The position numbers and the translations under genes are program-made. This document shows, piece by piece, positions 1 through 10,690 of a DNA stretch of 64,000 bases (position 1 is its first letter; the number at the start of each line of letters is the position of its first letter). The DNA lies in contig CM028901.1 of assembly GCA_016801885.1 (NCBI GenBank), forward strand, positions 7,648,783-7,712,782. The letters run 5' to 3'. Source of the stretch: Toxotes chatareus (lineage: Eukaryota; Chordata; Actinopteri; Toxotidae). The notes under the pieces are model-generated. The model saw nothing but the letters and a program-made list of their open reading frames with translations, did no database searches and was not told where the DNA came from.

Positions 1-552
1 TTTTGTCATCTTTGCAGAATTAGAATTAGAATTTACTGTCACTTCAGTTCTTTTTTTTAACACTCTCCATTGAGTCACCTTGTTTTGTTTTCTTGTAACT
101 GTGACAAATTGCAAGAAAACTATATCAGATACAAGCACTCTGCTTGCAACTGGACATGACCGTGTCATTACTCTGGCCAAAAATTTGATTTACATTTGTT
201 TACCCATCAACAGTACCCTCATTGTAGGCCTGATCACCCTTAGCACTTGCTTTAGTTATGATAATGACAAGAGTCCATGATGTTTTGAATCTGAAAACTC
301 AGTTTATTTGATTCTCTTAGTAACCATACAAGTGATTAGACTTCATATTGGCTGAGCACTTTAGAGCCACAATTAAATCATCAGAGGTATGTGGTTTAAA
401 GTAATAATATCTGTGTTTGTTTGTGTAATTGTTTTAATCTTTCTGCTATTATCTCTCCAACCTTTTGCTGCACCCATCCTTCTTTTCTACCCCCCCTTTC
501 TTACTTTGGTCTTGTCATCACCCTCCTCCTTTGCTTTCTCCAATCCCTGCAG
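1..552 (+). other. slc7a7 intron (partial, window edge)
   Basis: AT-rich intronic sequence without another recognisable exon. The last 80 bases are strongly pyrimidine-rich and form the acceptor tract of the exon at 553. Confidence 0.6.
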
Positions 553-736
553 CTGTCTTTGTTCTTCCCAATTGTTTACTGCTTGTGCAGCATATTCCTG
601 GTGGTGGTGCCCCTCTACAGCGACACCATCAACTCTCTGGTGGGAATCGCTGTGGCTCTGTCTGGCGCACCAGTGTACTACTTTTGCATCTACTTGCCGC
701 CCAGCTCCAGACCAGCCTTCCTCGCGAAGATACTCA
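553..736 (+). CDS. slc7a7: slc7a7 penultimate coding exon (TM11-TM12)
   Basis: The acceptor is a pyrimidine-rich tract ending CTGCAG at 547-552 and the donor is GTAAGA at 737. The exon starts at phase 0 and ends after one base of a codon. The frame happens to stay open into both introns, so a longer apparent ORF exists, but similarity to y+LAT proteins stops at these splice sites. Confidence 0.88.
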
Positions 737-1304
737 GTAAGAGGCTTCAAACTGTTTTGCATGTCCTAGCCGTGGTTTTGTCAGCATGTAGTGGTCGTGG
801 TTTTTTTCAGGGAACACCAAAATCACGCATTACATTATAGAATTCATGACCCTGTACAGACCCCTGGGTACCAACATAAGCTGTAGCATTTCCCTGTGAA
901 AGAATGTGATTGTGAGATGTTATTATGGATAACTTTTTACAAATAGCTTACTAGTCTTAAGTTATGCATAGATCAGCTACTGTAGACATGGAATAAAAGG
1001 TGCTTAAGAGCTGAAGAGGGATTGAGATTAGTGTTTCAAAGTTCACTATACTGCTGTTTAGGCTCCACATACTGTAAAGGGTTCTGTAGAGCAAAGGCAT
1101 GTCTTTGTACGGTAAAACCCCTGTAGTTGAGGAATACCCCATTATTTTTGCCCAAGACTAAAACTATTAATGATCATATGTTTTTTTCCTGTTTCCCGTG
1201 TCACTGCAGATAAGATCTCGCTTCACACCCAGAAACTGTGCATGTGTTGTGTGGCCTCGCCTGATATCGATCTGGACAACATAGAACCAGAAAAAATGGA
1301 ATGA
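553..1304 (+). CDS. slc7a7: y+LAT-type cationic/neutral amino-acid exchanger light chain, 3' end (two last coding exons, join 553-736, 1210-1304)
   Basis: The joined exons encode the last 92 residues of an SLC7 light-chain transporter (family length about 510). Seen: two hydrophobic segments matching TM11 (LSLFFPIVYCLCSIFLVVVP) and TM12 (NSLVGIAVALSGAPVYY), joined by the family signature LYSDTINSL; then YLPPSSRP and a short cytoplasmic tail ending EPEKME before TGA. The DTINSL-(I/V)GI-ALSG-P string is characteristic of y+LAT1/y+LAT2 and differs from LAT1/LAT2. The tail pattern LCM...A...DL resembles SLC7A7 more than SLC7A6, so the member is inferred. Known for the family: the protein pairs with the 4F2hc heavy chain (SLC3A2) at the basolateral membrane and exchanges cationic for neutral amino acids plus sodium. 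Upstream exons lie outside the window. Family assignment is strong; slc7a7 versus slc7a6 is moderate. Confidence 0.88.
737..1209 (+). other. slc7a7 last intron
   Basis: A GT-AG intron of 473 bases (GTAAGA...CTGCAG) with an ATGTTTTTTTCCTGTTTCC pyrimidine tract before the acceptor. Nothing else recognised inside. Confidence 0.8.
1210..1304 (+). CDS. slc7a7: slc7a7 last coding exon (cytoplasmic tail and stop)
   Basis: The acceptor is TCACTGCAG at 1201-1209. The first two bases complete an Asn codon begun in the previous exon. Thirty codons follow, then TGA at 1302-1304. The tail has a cysteine cluster (LCMCC) followed by an acidic stretch (DIDLDN), as in other y+LAT tails. It is too short to identify alone; the call rests on joining to the exon at 553-736. 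Confidence 0.82.
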
Positions 1305-3928
1305 TGGAGCAACGGAGGACACTGAAGTACTTTATAAGGAGGTGTGAAGATTATGAATGAAGGAAAGAAGCTGTAGACAATCAGGATTTGGATGAGTAAG
1401 GCTTCACTGGTTAAAGGAGGAGGAGAAACTGGACAGATTGGTTCAAGAGATCTCTATTCCTCCTCCTCCTCCTCCTCTCTCTAACATGAGCCATATGAAT
1501 AACAGAGCAGGAATTAATGAATGAATTGATAACCCTCCCACAAATAGCACTGTACAGATCACTGTAACTTGTGTTACATTCACATGGTGGAACATGATGC
1601 AGTGTTCGTTGTGCAGTTCCCTCCACACGTGCCCATACTCTGCAAACCACACCTGCATATAAGCTGACTGAAAGCCTTAGGGTAACACTGCAACTTATGG
1701 AAATTAACAACCCAGTCCAGAATTAGCCGACTCAGCAGAGGAGATTTATTCATAAATAAGCAGTAGTTACAGACACTACACAGGCAGCGTTGAAAAATGT
1801 TTGTCACATGCCTTACAACTGTTGTATCATGTCTCTCATGTTAATGAATTGTGACCTTTTGAAATGCAGCTTGCGACTCCACGCCACAGGTTGCAGATTG
1901 TCAGTGGGTCATTGCTCCTTCTTATTTTAACTTTTTCGGAATTTAAGATCATAAAATTACTCAGCAACTCGAGCAAAAAGCCTCAATTGGGAAAATAAAT
2001 TTAATTTTCAATTGTGTTTAGTTGCAACCCCTCAGATTTATCTTGCAATCCAGAGGTTGGGGTTGGGAACCAGTCTTTTAAACATCTTTTAGTTTTTATA
2101 GTAAGAGTTTAAACATCAGTGGTACAAACTCAATATGACAGCTAGAAAGCGAGTCCAGAGAGCGAATGAATGGCAACAGTTTTGCACATTTTCTTTCGTT
2201 GTACAGCTACCTTGTTTATAAAAAGCTTTATTCTGATCCGTTACTGAACAGAAAGACCAAATGAACAGGTGTAGTGCTTTTGTAAGAATTAGCTACTTAA
2301 GAAGGAGAAAGAGATTATTTACTAAAGTGCTGTTATTTCCTGCAGTTTGTCTAAGCTCGTTGTAATGTGTCAGTTGACTCTGAGTGGTGTTATTTTAAGG
2401 AGTGGTAATCCTACATGATCATAAATCCGTCACCACGTGTATCCTACTTTTTTTTTTTTCCCTCCACCTAAGTAAGCTTGTGAAATGTTTTCTTGTTTCA
2501 GCCAAATCCTTTTGTTTGCATCTTCAGGGCTATGTTTGATTTCCGGTGCCTCCTAGTGGTAGCTAATACTAACTTCCGTGGACAAGTGGCACAAGTGTCA
2601 TTCAAGAGTCTCCCTACAACTTGTGTGTTCATGTGTGTTCTCGTCTATGCTGTTACAGTCGTTTTTATACGTTTTCAAAGACACATGCTGGTGAGAGGAA
2701 TGCATCTCACGTGTTACTGATATGAAAATGGTTTGAAAAGTTTAAACTTGTGGCTGTTTCTCGATTAAGCAGATGTACCTGATGAAGACTCCTCTGTGTG
2801 ACGGGGTTTTTCCTTCACATTGGAATCTTTGCAGGTACAAACCTCAGGATCAACCATGCTGATGTGCACATGTTGCTGATATTTATTTTTTCTTTTCTTT
2901 TTTTTTTTTTTAACCCACTCTTCTCTTAAGAGTTTGTATCGCAGTAAGGATGTTTAATGTCAAATTGCCTTTTGACTACATCACCAACCTGGACCATTTA
3001 TTCACAGTACATAACCAAAGGTCTTGAACAGGCTGATAGTCGGACCATCTTTCTGCTCGCGGAGTAATGAGCCTGTAGCTAAGGGTCATTGCTTTCCAGT
3101 GAGAAAATGATCGCTGTTTAATATTGAACTATAGGTAGATGCTCGTCAAACTTTTGGTGTTTGCATTGTACTGGAGTCCTTATTAGCTGTATGTGCCTTC
3201 TGTGAATGTGGTCTGCCAAAGGCCTGGTCTATTTTTGATACTGTAATGTAGCTTTTGTGAACAGCCTCGAGCACAGTCTTACTGACACACATTGCTGTAG
3301 GGTTTGCCAAAACTTCTTCAGGTCGTCATCTTCTGTTGATTTTTTTTTTCCTTTTTTTTTTTCTCTCTTCACCAGCCAGATGTTGTAGTTGAGGTCATTT
3401 AATTGTCAGCTGGAGATAATCTGGCCTTAGCTTGAACCATATTTAGTGTCTTGACACGAGCACTTCCACAACACCAGCCAACAGAAGCACACAGATATTT
3501 CTTTAATGTTGTTTTCTCTGGAGTTAAAGTCATCATTAAAGCCAAACGAGTCAGTTGCGTGTGTGTTGTTAACACGCCATATAACGCCATATATCTGCAG
3601 TAAAGGATATTCTTAATCTATTTCCATATATTGTCATCTTATTAAAATGTTATATACTCAGAAAACACAGGACTTGAATGTTGCAGTATAACATATATTT
3701 GTTGAGTTTCATTAGGTACCAAATATATGTTTTCTGGTTGGGTTGTGTTTGTGGACAGAGTTGTGTTCTGTGTGTTTGTAGAATTGTGTCCTAAGTGCTT
3801 GCTTTGTTCACTGTTTTTATTTATTATACTTTGGACATGGATAACCCAAAGGTTAAGATTAGCTTTCTAGTGTGGGATGTTATGTTTGTCCAAAGTGAAG
3901 CAGGAGTGTACTGTGTGTTTTTAATTTG

Positions 3929-3934
3929 AATAAA
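3929..3934 (+). terminator. candidate poly(A) signal AATAAA
   Basis: AATAAA lies in the slc7a7 3' region, about 2.6 kb after the stop. The downstream sequence is AT-rich without an obvious GU element. Confidence 0.3.
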
Positions 3935-4573
3935 GGCAAGTACAGAATTTGCATTGTAAACTTTTAAGTGACTTTACCCACTGTCCTCTGAACTTAACAC
4001 AAATGTCTTGAGCCTCTGTGTTTACATTGGGAAGCTGACAGCCACTAGAGGTCGTGGTCTCCTCGCACTTAAACCAAAACCACAGTTTGATGATTTGTTA
4101 CCGTTCATTTAACTGCAGGTAAATTTGATTATTTTATGTTTTTTTAAATCAGTTGTGAGAAACTGCATTGAAGCTGTCGGCCAAACTCTGAGTCTCCTGC
4201 TGCTGAAAGTTGTGTTCAAGATTGACAGAATTAGCTTTTACATTCCCAGTTTCTCTGTACAGATGAACTCGCTGAACAAATGAACAACCTTGAAAATCAG
4301 CCCTTATAAATACCTTTTTGTCCTACAGTATAATCAGTTCAGGGTACATTTTAGGTTTATACTTTATTCAGTTCGAGCCGTTTTGTGACATTAAAAATAA
4401 AATGATGCTTAAAGCAAACATCTTCATTCAGGATGGCTGAGAGTCAAGGACCTGGTATACATGTAAACATAGGTGTGATAAACTGTCAAAGTCTGCTTCA
4501 AATTTTCATTCAAATACTTTATAGACTACTGTTCGCTTATTGTTGGACACTGCTTCATGCTTTTCAGTGCTTT

Positions 4574-4579
4574 AATAAA
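4574..4579 (+). terminator. candidate distal poly(A) signal AATAAA
   Basis: AATAAA followed 15-25 bases later by a T/GT-rich stretch, the usual arrangement of a cleavage/polyadenylation site. Composition changes to the GC-richer island just downstream. Confidence 0.4.
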
Positions 4580-4628
4580 CTCTGGACACTGTATTTTGTA
4601 GGTGTACACACAGAACATCTTTCATGGC

Positions 4629-4652
4629 GACTGACTGACTGACTGACTGACT
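4629..4652. repeat. (ACTG)n simple repeat
   Basis: About six tandem copies of a four-base unit, read directly. It separates the AT-rich 3' UTR from the GC-richer island. Confidence 0.9.
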
Positions 4653-4708
4653 GACTTCCAGCCTCCTCAGGTGGCTGACAAAGCCCCACCTCCTGTCCAT
4701 CCACTCAC

Positions 4709-5176
4709 CTTGCCTCCCCAAGGGCTCAGTTCAGAGGCATCACATTTCACCAGGGTGTGCACTTTGTGCTTCAGATGCTGCCCGTCGATAGGTGCTCTTT
4801 TCCTGGGGAGAGGCCTGACTCTGTCCCTCCCCAGAACCGAGGGAGTTGGGTTCCACTGACTCATGCATAAAAGATAAAGCAGTGGAGGGGGAATGTAGCC
4901 GAGCAGCACCACAACAGCTACTGGAACAGCTCTCTCCCACAGAGCGGAAGACGGGCTGTGGTCAAAGTGAAGTATTTCCTTTAAAAGCTCCAGGCTGCTT
5001 GGTGTGTATTTGGCACCACTGATGCTCTGGAGGGAGTATCTGTCCTGGGGATGGGCAGAAGAACCGAGGTGCTGCTCTTTGATGGGTGAGTGGCCCTTAC
5101 ACGCTGGCACCTGCTTGGCATCATGGAGCTGCCTCGTCGCCTGAACTGGATACGAAACCGACCCTGGAGGCCTCAT
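4709..5176 (-). CDS. hypothetical exon, 156-codon open frame ending at a consensus donor
   Basis: On the minus strand an ATG at 5176 (G at -3) opens 156 codons to GGCAAG followed by GTGAGT, a consensus donor at 4708/4707 in phase 0. Read through, the frame stops at 4667. The predicted peptide has one hydrophobic stretch around residues 83-105 (VPVAVVVLLGYIPPPLLYLL), then a basic segment (GRDRVRPLPRKR). No family recognised. If real it would run tail-to-tail towards slc7a7, but no downstream minus-strand exon was found. It may be chance: the + strand of the same island also carries a candidate exon. Confidence 0.22.
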
Positions 5177-5198
5177 GTCTGCCGCAGGGAGTTCAATC
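5123..5198 (+). CDS. candidate first coding exon, basic N-terminus (possible far-upstream ripor2 start)
   Basis: ATG at 5123 has a strong context (A at -3, G at +4) and opens 25 codons, MELPRRLNWIRNRPWRPHVC then RREFN. It ends at C|GTAAGT, a near-perfect donor at 5199. The extra single base gives phase 1, which the ripor2 exon at 47390 accepts (two bases, then an open frame). An in-frame TGA at 5087 limits the start. A TATA-like CATAAAAGA lies near 4865. The peptide is arginine-rich and matches no family I know. The link to ripor2 is inference only and would need a 42-kb intron. Confidence 0.22.
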
Positions 5199-7378
5199 GT
5201 AAGTGAAGCAAGTGACTGTGGTGAATGAGGGAGAATTACTGAAATTTGAAGTAAATCCAGAGCATTGTTGTCTTGAGTTGTATTAGTTGCTTCTTTCCGT
5301 CCTTGTATTTTGTGTTGCTTTCAAAATATCAATATTTATATCATAAATGTAGTGGTTGAATTACCATCAGCAACAAAGTTTGGCCCACACATGGACAGAT
5401 TATGAGGCAGGCTGTTGTTAACACTTATTCCAGACAAAGGCTCTTCCAAGGCGTGTGCCTGGTACAGCCCGGTCAGTAATCCTCCAGTGGACTCACACAC
5501 AGATACGGTGGTCAGTTGATACTGCGGTCCATTTGATGAGACTCCATCAGTGAATGTTTAAGTGAAATAGCATCTGTGTCGATTGTGTCGGATCAGATTG
5601 TAGGGAGAGTGGATTACAGCACTCATGTGGCCGTGCCAAGTGGGTCTAGTCATGTTGTATTTGGTTCTGGTGTGGCTTACAAACTGTAATGCCTTTTTAA
5701 AGATTTTTGCTGACTGACACATATGAACTATGGACACATGCACAGCGTGTGTCGTGTTACATGCACTACGGTTCATTAGGTGTCTGGATCGATTGTAGCT
5801 GAGTGCTTGCTGGCTACTGTTGTCTAAGATGAAAGGGTTTGGAGACTGTGTCTGTGTCTCTGCATGTTTCTCTGCATACTTAAGTATTTAATTGTCTCTT
5901 TGGGGATCAATAAAATGTCTTCTTATGCATCTACTATCGATTGTGCACAAAAAAATGAAAGCTGTGTGCTTGGTTGCTTGTCTAGAGAGTATGTGCGTGA
6001 GTGTGTGTGAAAAGAGTTGCGTGCTCAGCAGTAAGTCGTTTTAACCATGGTGGCGAGGGGCTGGCGATCAACTGAGTGGTTATGACAAGGAAAAGACTTG
6101 AAATGCTAATACCAGAATTCAGCTTGTCTGGAAGGTGTTTTGATCAGTGTCCATTTAATGGAGGAGGTTTCACAGACGACTTCACATTAATGAGAAAACA
6201 CATTTCAATTTGTCTAGAAATTATATAAAATGAGGTGAACTTGAAAAGCACTGAGAAAGTCTGCCGCACTAGATGATGCATTATTAAACATTTTCTCCCC
6301 ATTGCTCACAAATACCTCAAAATAAACTCTTAAAATCACCTCTGGCCCTCAGGATGTTTCCAGTGGCAACAGAGAAGAAGAAAGGTTTTCTAGTCAGGAG
6401 TGTTTTTACTGCTCCATATCCCATTTTCACGGTGGCTAAGTCAGTTACTTTCTTCAGGATCAATAACGTTGATTGTGTCTTATCTTGGTTGCTGATTAAA
6501 TCTGAGTGAGTTTGCTTTTTAAAGTCAGAACATTTCTTTTTCTTACACACGCATTTCTGAAGTTTTGGATTTTAAATTGTTCTGTTGACTTGTGTGTGTG
6601 TATTTTTAAATATATTTCATCTCACGTGCATGAAGTTGCAGTAGCCTTGGCAACTACTCACTTAAATTTAGAAAGATAGAAAAAAAAGTTTGGTGAGGTG
6701 AGTCACTTTGACGGCCCACTCATCTTTTGTTTATGCCTACATTGCTACTGTGCTGTGGAGGTTGCTATCCACTGGACTGTGATATACACGGTCAGACAGT
6801 ATGTACAACTTGTCTGTAACAGGCCATACATTTCAGTTTTGTTCTTGCACAATTAGGGGATATTATATATATAACTAAAAGAATATAATTTTATAATTAG
6901 AGAACTTTTATCAGAGAAGATCTATCATCACAAATGACATGACGTTTTACACGTTCCCGTTTTATTCCGCTAACTTCTGTGAAGCCAAAAGCCAGTCTGA
7001 AGTGCAGTTTATCTGCTTCCAGTCACAACCGAGGGAAACTGGAGCACAGGAATCTCAGTAAGTTTTAAGAGATAGCTAAGAGGCTGTGGAGGCTGTTTTG
7101 GTGAGGTGGCTGTTAAATGTCGATTTGTCTTTAGGTAAGCAACTGAAATTGCTCCTGATGCATGTGTAAGGGAGAAACTTACTAACACACCTGTGTTGTA
7201 GGATTAGTGAAATACATATACAGTTTTCTTAATTATTTATTTTGCAATTCACCAAAACTTAAAATGACAACATTGTTGTGTCTATTTTCATCCTGACTAA
7301 ATCCTTGTGTTGCCAGTTGTTACCAGTAGGGGGCCTCCACAGTTTGATAATATAATTTACTGTCCTCCCTTCAGCTCA

Positions 7379-7379
<1 letters not shown>
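5199..7379. other. intergenic or intronic, no gene seen
   Basis: AT-rich non-coding sequence. A segment at about 5,880-5,930 (TTTGGGGATCAATAAAATG) resembles the 3' tail of fish L2/Maui-type LINEs or their SINEs. No exon-like segment with flanking splice sites recognised. Confidence 0.6.

Positions 7380-7414
<35 letters not shown>
7380..7414. repeat. (CA)n microsatellite
   Basis: Uninterrupted (AC)17, read directly. Confidence 0.97.
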
Positions 7415-7416
<2 letters not shown>

Positions 7417-7834
7417 TATGTTCCTCTTCTGAGCTCAGAGGGAAGTGAAGCAACATCACAATTGCACTTCTCCTCTGCTTAACAGTGTCATAGTGTGACT
7501 AAGATGATGAAGAAAACAGCTCTCTTCTCTCTTCTGAAGACTGTAATCTATTCTTCCGGTTTCTGGCACCACAATGAGGGCAAAGTGCCACTCAAAGTCT
7601 CTCCTCACTGATTTTATCAAGAATACAGAGTCTGAAAACGAGAAATACTCGCTCTGATGTTCCTCTGATGAGATGCATAAAACCACACACACAGTCAAAA
7701 CTGTCTCTTGCTAACAATCTGTTAGGATGTTGTTTTATTTCTTATGCCATAATGGTGGTGATTTAAACAAACACTTTATCAGATTGCGTTGCTGTTTCTG
7801 TGACCTGCCTGACTCATGCACATTTCTCTTCTCC

Positions 7835-8095
7835 TCTACTCTGCTGTCATCCTCCTCTCTTCTCTGCCCCCTCTGTCCCTCACCTCTGCCCTCCTTGCAT
7901 TTGCTTTATTGCTTTCTTTAGTTCTCATGTCTCCCTCATCCTCTCTTCTCACTTATCGTGCCCCTGCCCTGCGACCCCCCCCACACACACACACTTCCAT
8001 TCTCCTTATTTCTCCCCTCCCTCCCCTCAGATCTTCATTACAACCCCCCACCCCCCCTTTGCCTCCTCTCATCTCCTCTCTCCAACCAGATTTGT
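7835..8095 (+). repeat. pyrimidine-rich tract
   Basis: About 260 bases of near-pure C/T on the + strand, with short CA runs and two C-runs (CCCCCCCACAC; CCCCCCACCCCCCC). The minus strand is correspondingly G-rich. The small open frames here are composition artefacts. Confidence 0.85.
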
Positions 8096-10003
8096 AATGG
8101 TGCTCACTCTATGAAAATCTTCCCACTCCATAGCAACGCACCTCCTCTACTGTAGCCTCTGCTGCCACTGATGCAGCAGGCGGTGTTGGGATGTAAAACT
8201 ACATCATAGGAGATTACAGATTGCCTCGGCTCATTTTCCAGTTGTCAGCTGTGGCTGGAAATGATTCTCTCTCACTGTTCACTAATGCTGTCTTCACTTC
8301 TTTATTCTTTTTTCTTTTATTTCTGTCACACTCTTTTTCTCTCTCTCTCTGCCTTCTTTCTCTCCTGCTCATCTGCACGTTTCTCCATCCCCTTCTCTCC
8401 TTCGCCCAGAAAACAATTCAATTCACAAGCTTTCAGGGCACATGTGAGTGTGAAATCATGTTGGCCCTTTCTCTGTAATTTCACACAATAAAGTCAACAA
8501 GCAGGGCTGCTGCGTGGGCTGCTTATGAACACAGAGAGAACTAATGGAAAGAGAGAAAGACAAGGAGAGAGTGAGAGACAGAGGGAGGAGAGAGAATGAA
8601 ATAAAAATGCTGCCTGCATTTTCTGAAGAAGGAGGGCACGTGTTGTAGTTATTTATTACTGCTGTAGCTTTCATTTCCATTCGTGTTTGACAGCACGTCT
8701 TCTATATATGACAGTATTTTCAGTCACTGATCACAATACTAAATACCTGTTAAGTGGTTCATCCAAATTACATTTATTTCCAGTGTAATCCAGCCATGCA
8801 GATATTTTTCTGCTTAGGTTTTTAGATATATGAGATTCCAGCCTCCAGCCCAGTACAACATTTACCTATTTACTTATTCACCAAATACAGAGAAACATCA
8901 GTATCAGTTTGACGTTTCTGGCCACTTGACGACTTTATGTCCAATGGTCCTCAGCAAGCATAAAAATCATTTGTGATATTTTGACTTCTTCTTTTTTCAA
9001 ATCTGCTTTTTAATTTGTTTTTGAAATAGCGCACAAAAACAGATGGATGGAAATGCACTTAAATTTCAAAACCAAGTCTCCACACTGCAGTAGCACCACT
9101 GAGTAAGACGCTAACACCAAACAGCAGCAACGCTACGGCTGCACTATAAGAGAGCCTGACCTCTGACCTGTCCGTACAATGGAACGAGTAATTGAAATCG
9201 ATGAAGTATCATGTTGCTGTTGTTGTTACAATCCAGAGGCAATGAAAGAAAAGTTCAGGTTGACCTTGTCCTCTGGCTGTTGTTTTCTCTAAGCCTTGCT
9301 CATGATGACTCAAAAGCTACAGCGTTTGAAAGAAAAACACTGTGAAAGCAAATTCATGATTCATGATTCCGAAAACAATACAGCCAATGCCGGAAAACCA
9401 GTAGTGCTGTGATGAATACAGTTTCATTTTAATATCTCACTGCAGCAGGATAAGTTTGTTTGAGATACAGTCCATGTAACAAAATTGGACATTTCTTAAA
9501 AGAATTTGATCCGATGTCCTTTTTTTCTTTTTTGGACATCTGTTGGCTTCATGTCTTCTATTCCTCAAAGGAGGTCCAGGTTCTCATCTCAGGATTTATA
9601 GTGTAGTTGCCAGATCGTCATTTAGTTTCTGTTGGGCTTTCAGAGACGTTGCTATCAAAGACTGAACAAACTGCTAAGACAACAAACAAAGGCTCCCACC
9701 ATCTCATCATTACAATCTTTTCATTGAGACACAAAATGAAAAGTTCTTGCTGAATAGCATAAGGCTGACTGGTCAAACTTTATGCCTGTTTCAGCGTCTC
9801 AAGCCAAGGCCGGAAGATTTGGCATCCTCTGAGTATATGGCAACACTAGCTCATGAGCTCATGGTTCCCATGTCACTGGGTTTGGGCCGGGTTGCCAGTC
9901 TCTTCTTTGTGCTTCTCAGTAGAACTCCTGGGTTTTCATGGTGGCCAGGATGTGGCTTTATTGAGTGTCCATTCCCCTCAGAAGGATGCCAGACTAAGAT
10001 AAT
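8096..10003. other. non-coding stretch
   Basis: Contains a second pyrimidine-rich segment (about 8,290-8,410) directly followed by a purine-rich one (about 8,540-8,600). No gene, RNA or clear mobile element recognised in the rest. Confidence 0.6.
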
Positions 10004-10031
10004 TGTGTGTGTGTGTGTGTGTGTGTGTGTT
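10004..10031. repeat. (GT)n microsatellite
   Basis: Uninterrupted (TG)14, read directly. Confidence 0.97.
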
Positions 10032-10544
10032 CTTGCTTGCAAGAGACTGAGATGGTGGCCTTGGTTAAACCCATGCTGGCTTCACCGATGAGAAGAAACA
10101 TTCAAATGCTGATGAACCGGAAAGAAGGCCTTGATTAGACTCTCCAGCGTTGAGGGAGAGTCTCTGTCTGTCTCTCACTCAGCTAAAGTATATTTCTTTT
10201 AACAAAATTTAAATGTATTTGTTGGAACCAACAGGGCTGAGTATCAGACCTTAATACTTGTTCAGCTGTGTCCATAGCGTCGAGTCTGAACGCTGGCATC
10301 ATATACTTGGTCAGCTTAGTCTCGTTTGTGTAATGTAATGGTGTCTCTAACTCTGGAAGAGCTTTCTAAAATCAGAAAAAAATAACCCTGATAATGTCAT
10401 AGTGATGTCATTAGGGTTATCTCAGCTTGGCATTGAAGACTGCACATTTTTAAAAGTCATTAATACCCATTTTAACCAAAATCAGTGCGTATGTTTTTGT
10501 TTTATTTTTTTAAATTGCGGATAAAAATGTGACTTGCTCCTTTC

Positions 10545-10690
10545 CCTCTGTCAGGAGACGCAGTTAATGAAAAGAAACTACTGAGTTGCACTATGGGAAA
10601 TGTAGGATCTAGAAGTTTTTGAGCCTAAGTGTCAGGACATCTCAGTCTCTGCTGCTTTGATTTTGACTTCCTCATCTGTGTCTTGCAATC
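10545..10690 (+). mobile_element. partial copy of MITE-like family B
   Basis: The segment GGGAAATGTAGGATCTAGAAG...TTTTTGAGCC...GATTTTGAC parallels 35,825-35,930 and the reverse strand of 47,880-47,960. Terminal repeats are not visible, so the copy looks truncated or decayed. Confidence 0.55.

Larger units (their letters stand above)
1305..4600 (+). other. slc7a7 3' UTR (end uncertain)
   Basis: About 3.3 kb of AT-rich sequence without coding similarity follows the stop. It contains AATAAA hexamers at 1994, 3929, 4396 and 4574. The one at 4574-4579 is followed by a GT-rich stretch (TGTATTTTGTAGGTG) and precedes a change in composition, so I take it as the most distal likely end. An earlier end near 3,950 is also possible. 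A (TCC)n tract lies at 1457-1475. Confidence 0.5.

Noticed and set aside
421..840. 139-codon + strand frame with its own ATG
   Set aside because: Only the part at 553-736 matches a transporter. The rest is intron read-through on both sides of good splice sites.
7800..8114. Proline/leucine/serine-rich frames of 90-104 codons
   Set aside because: Composition artefact of the pyrimidine tract; overlapping frames are equally open.
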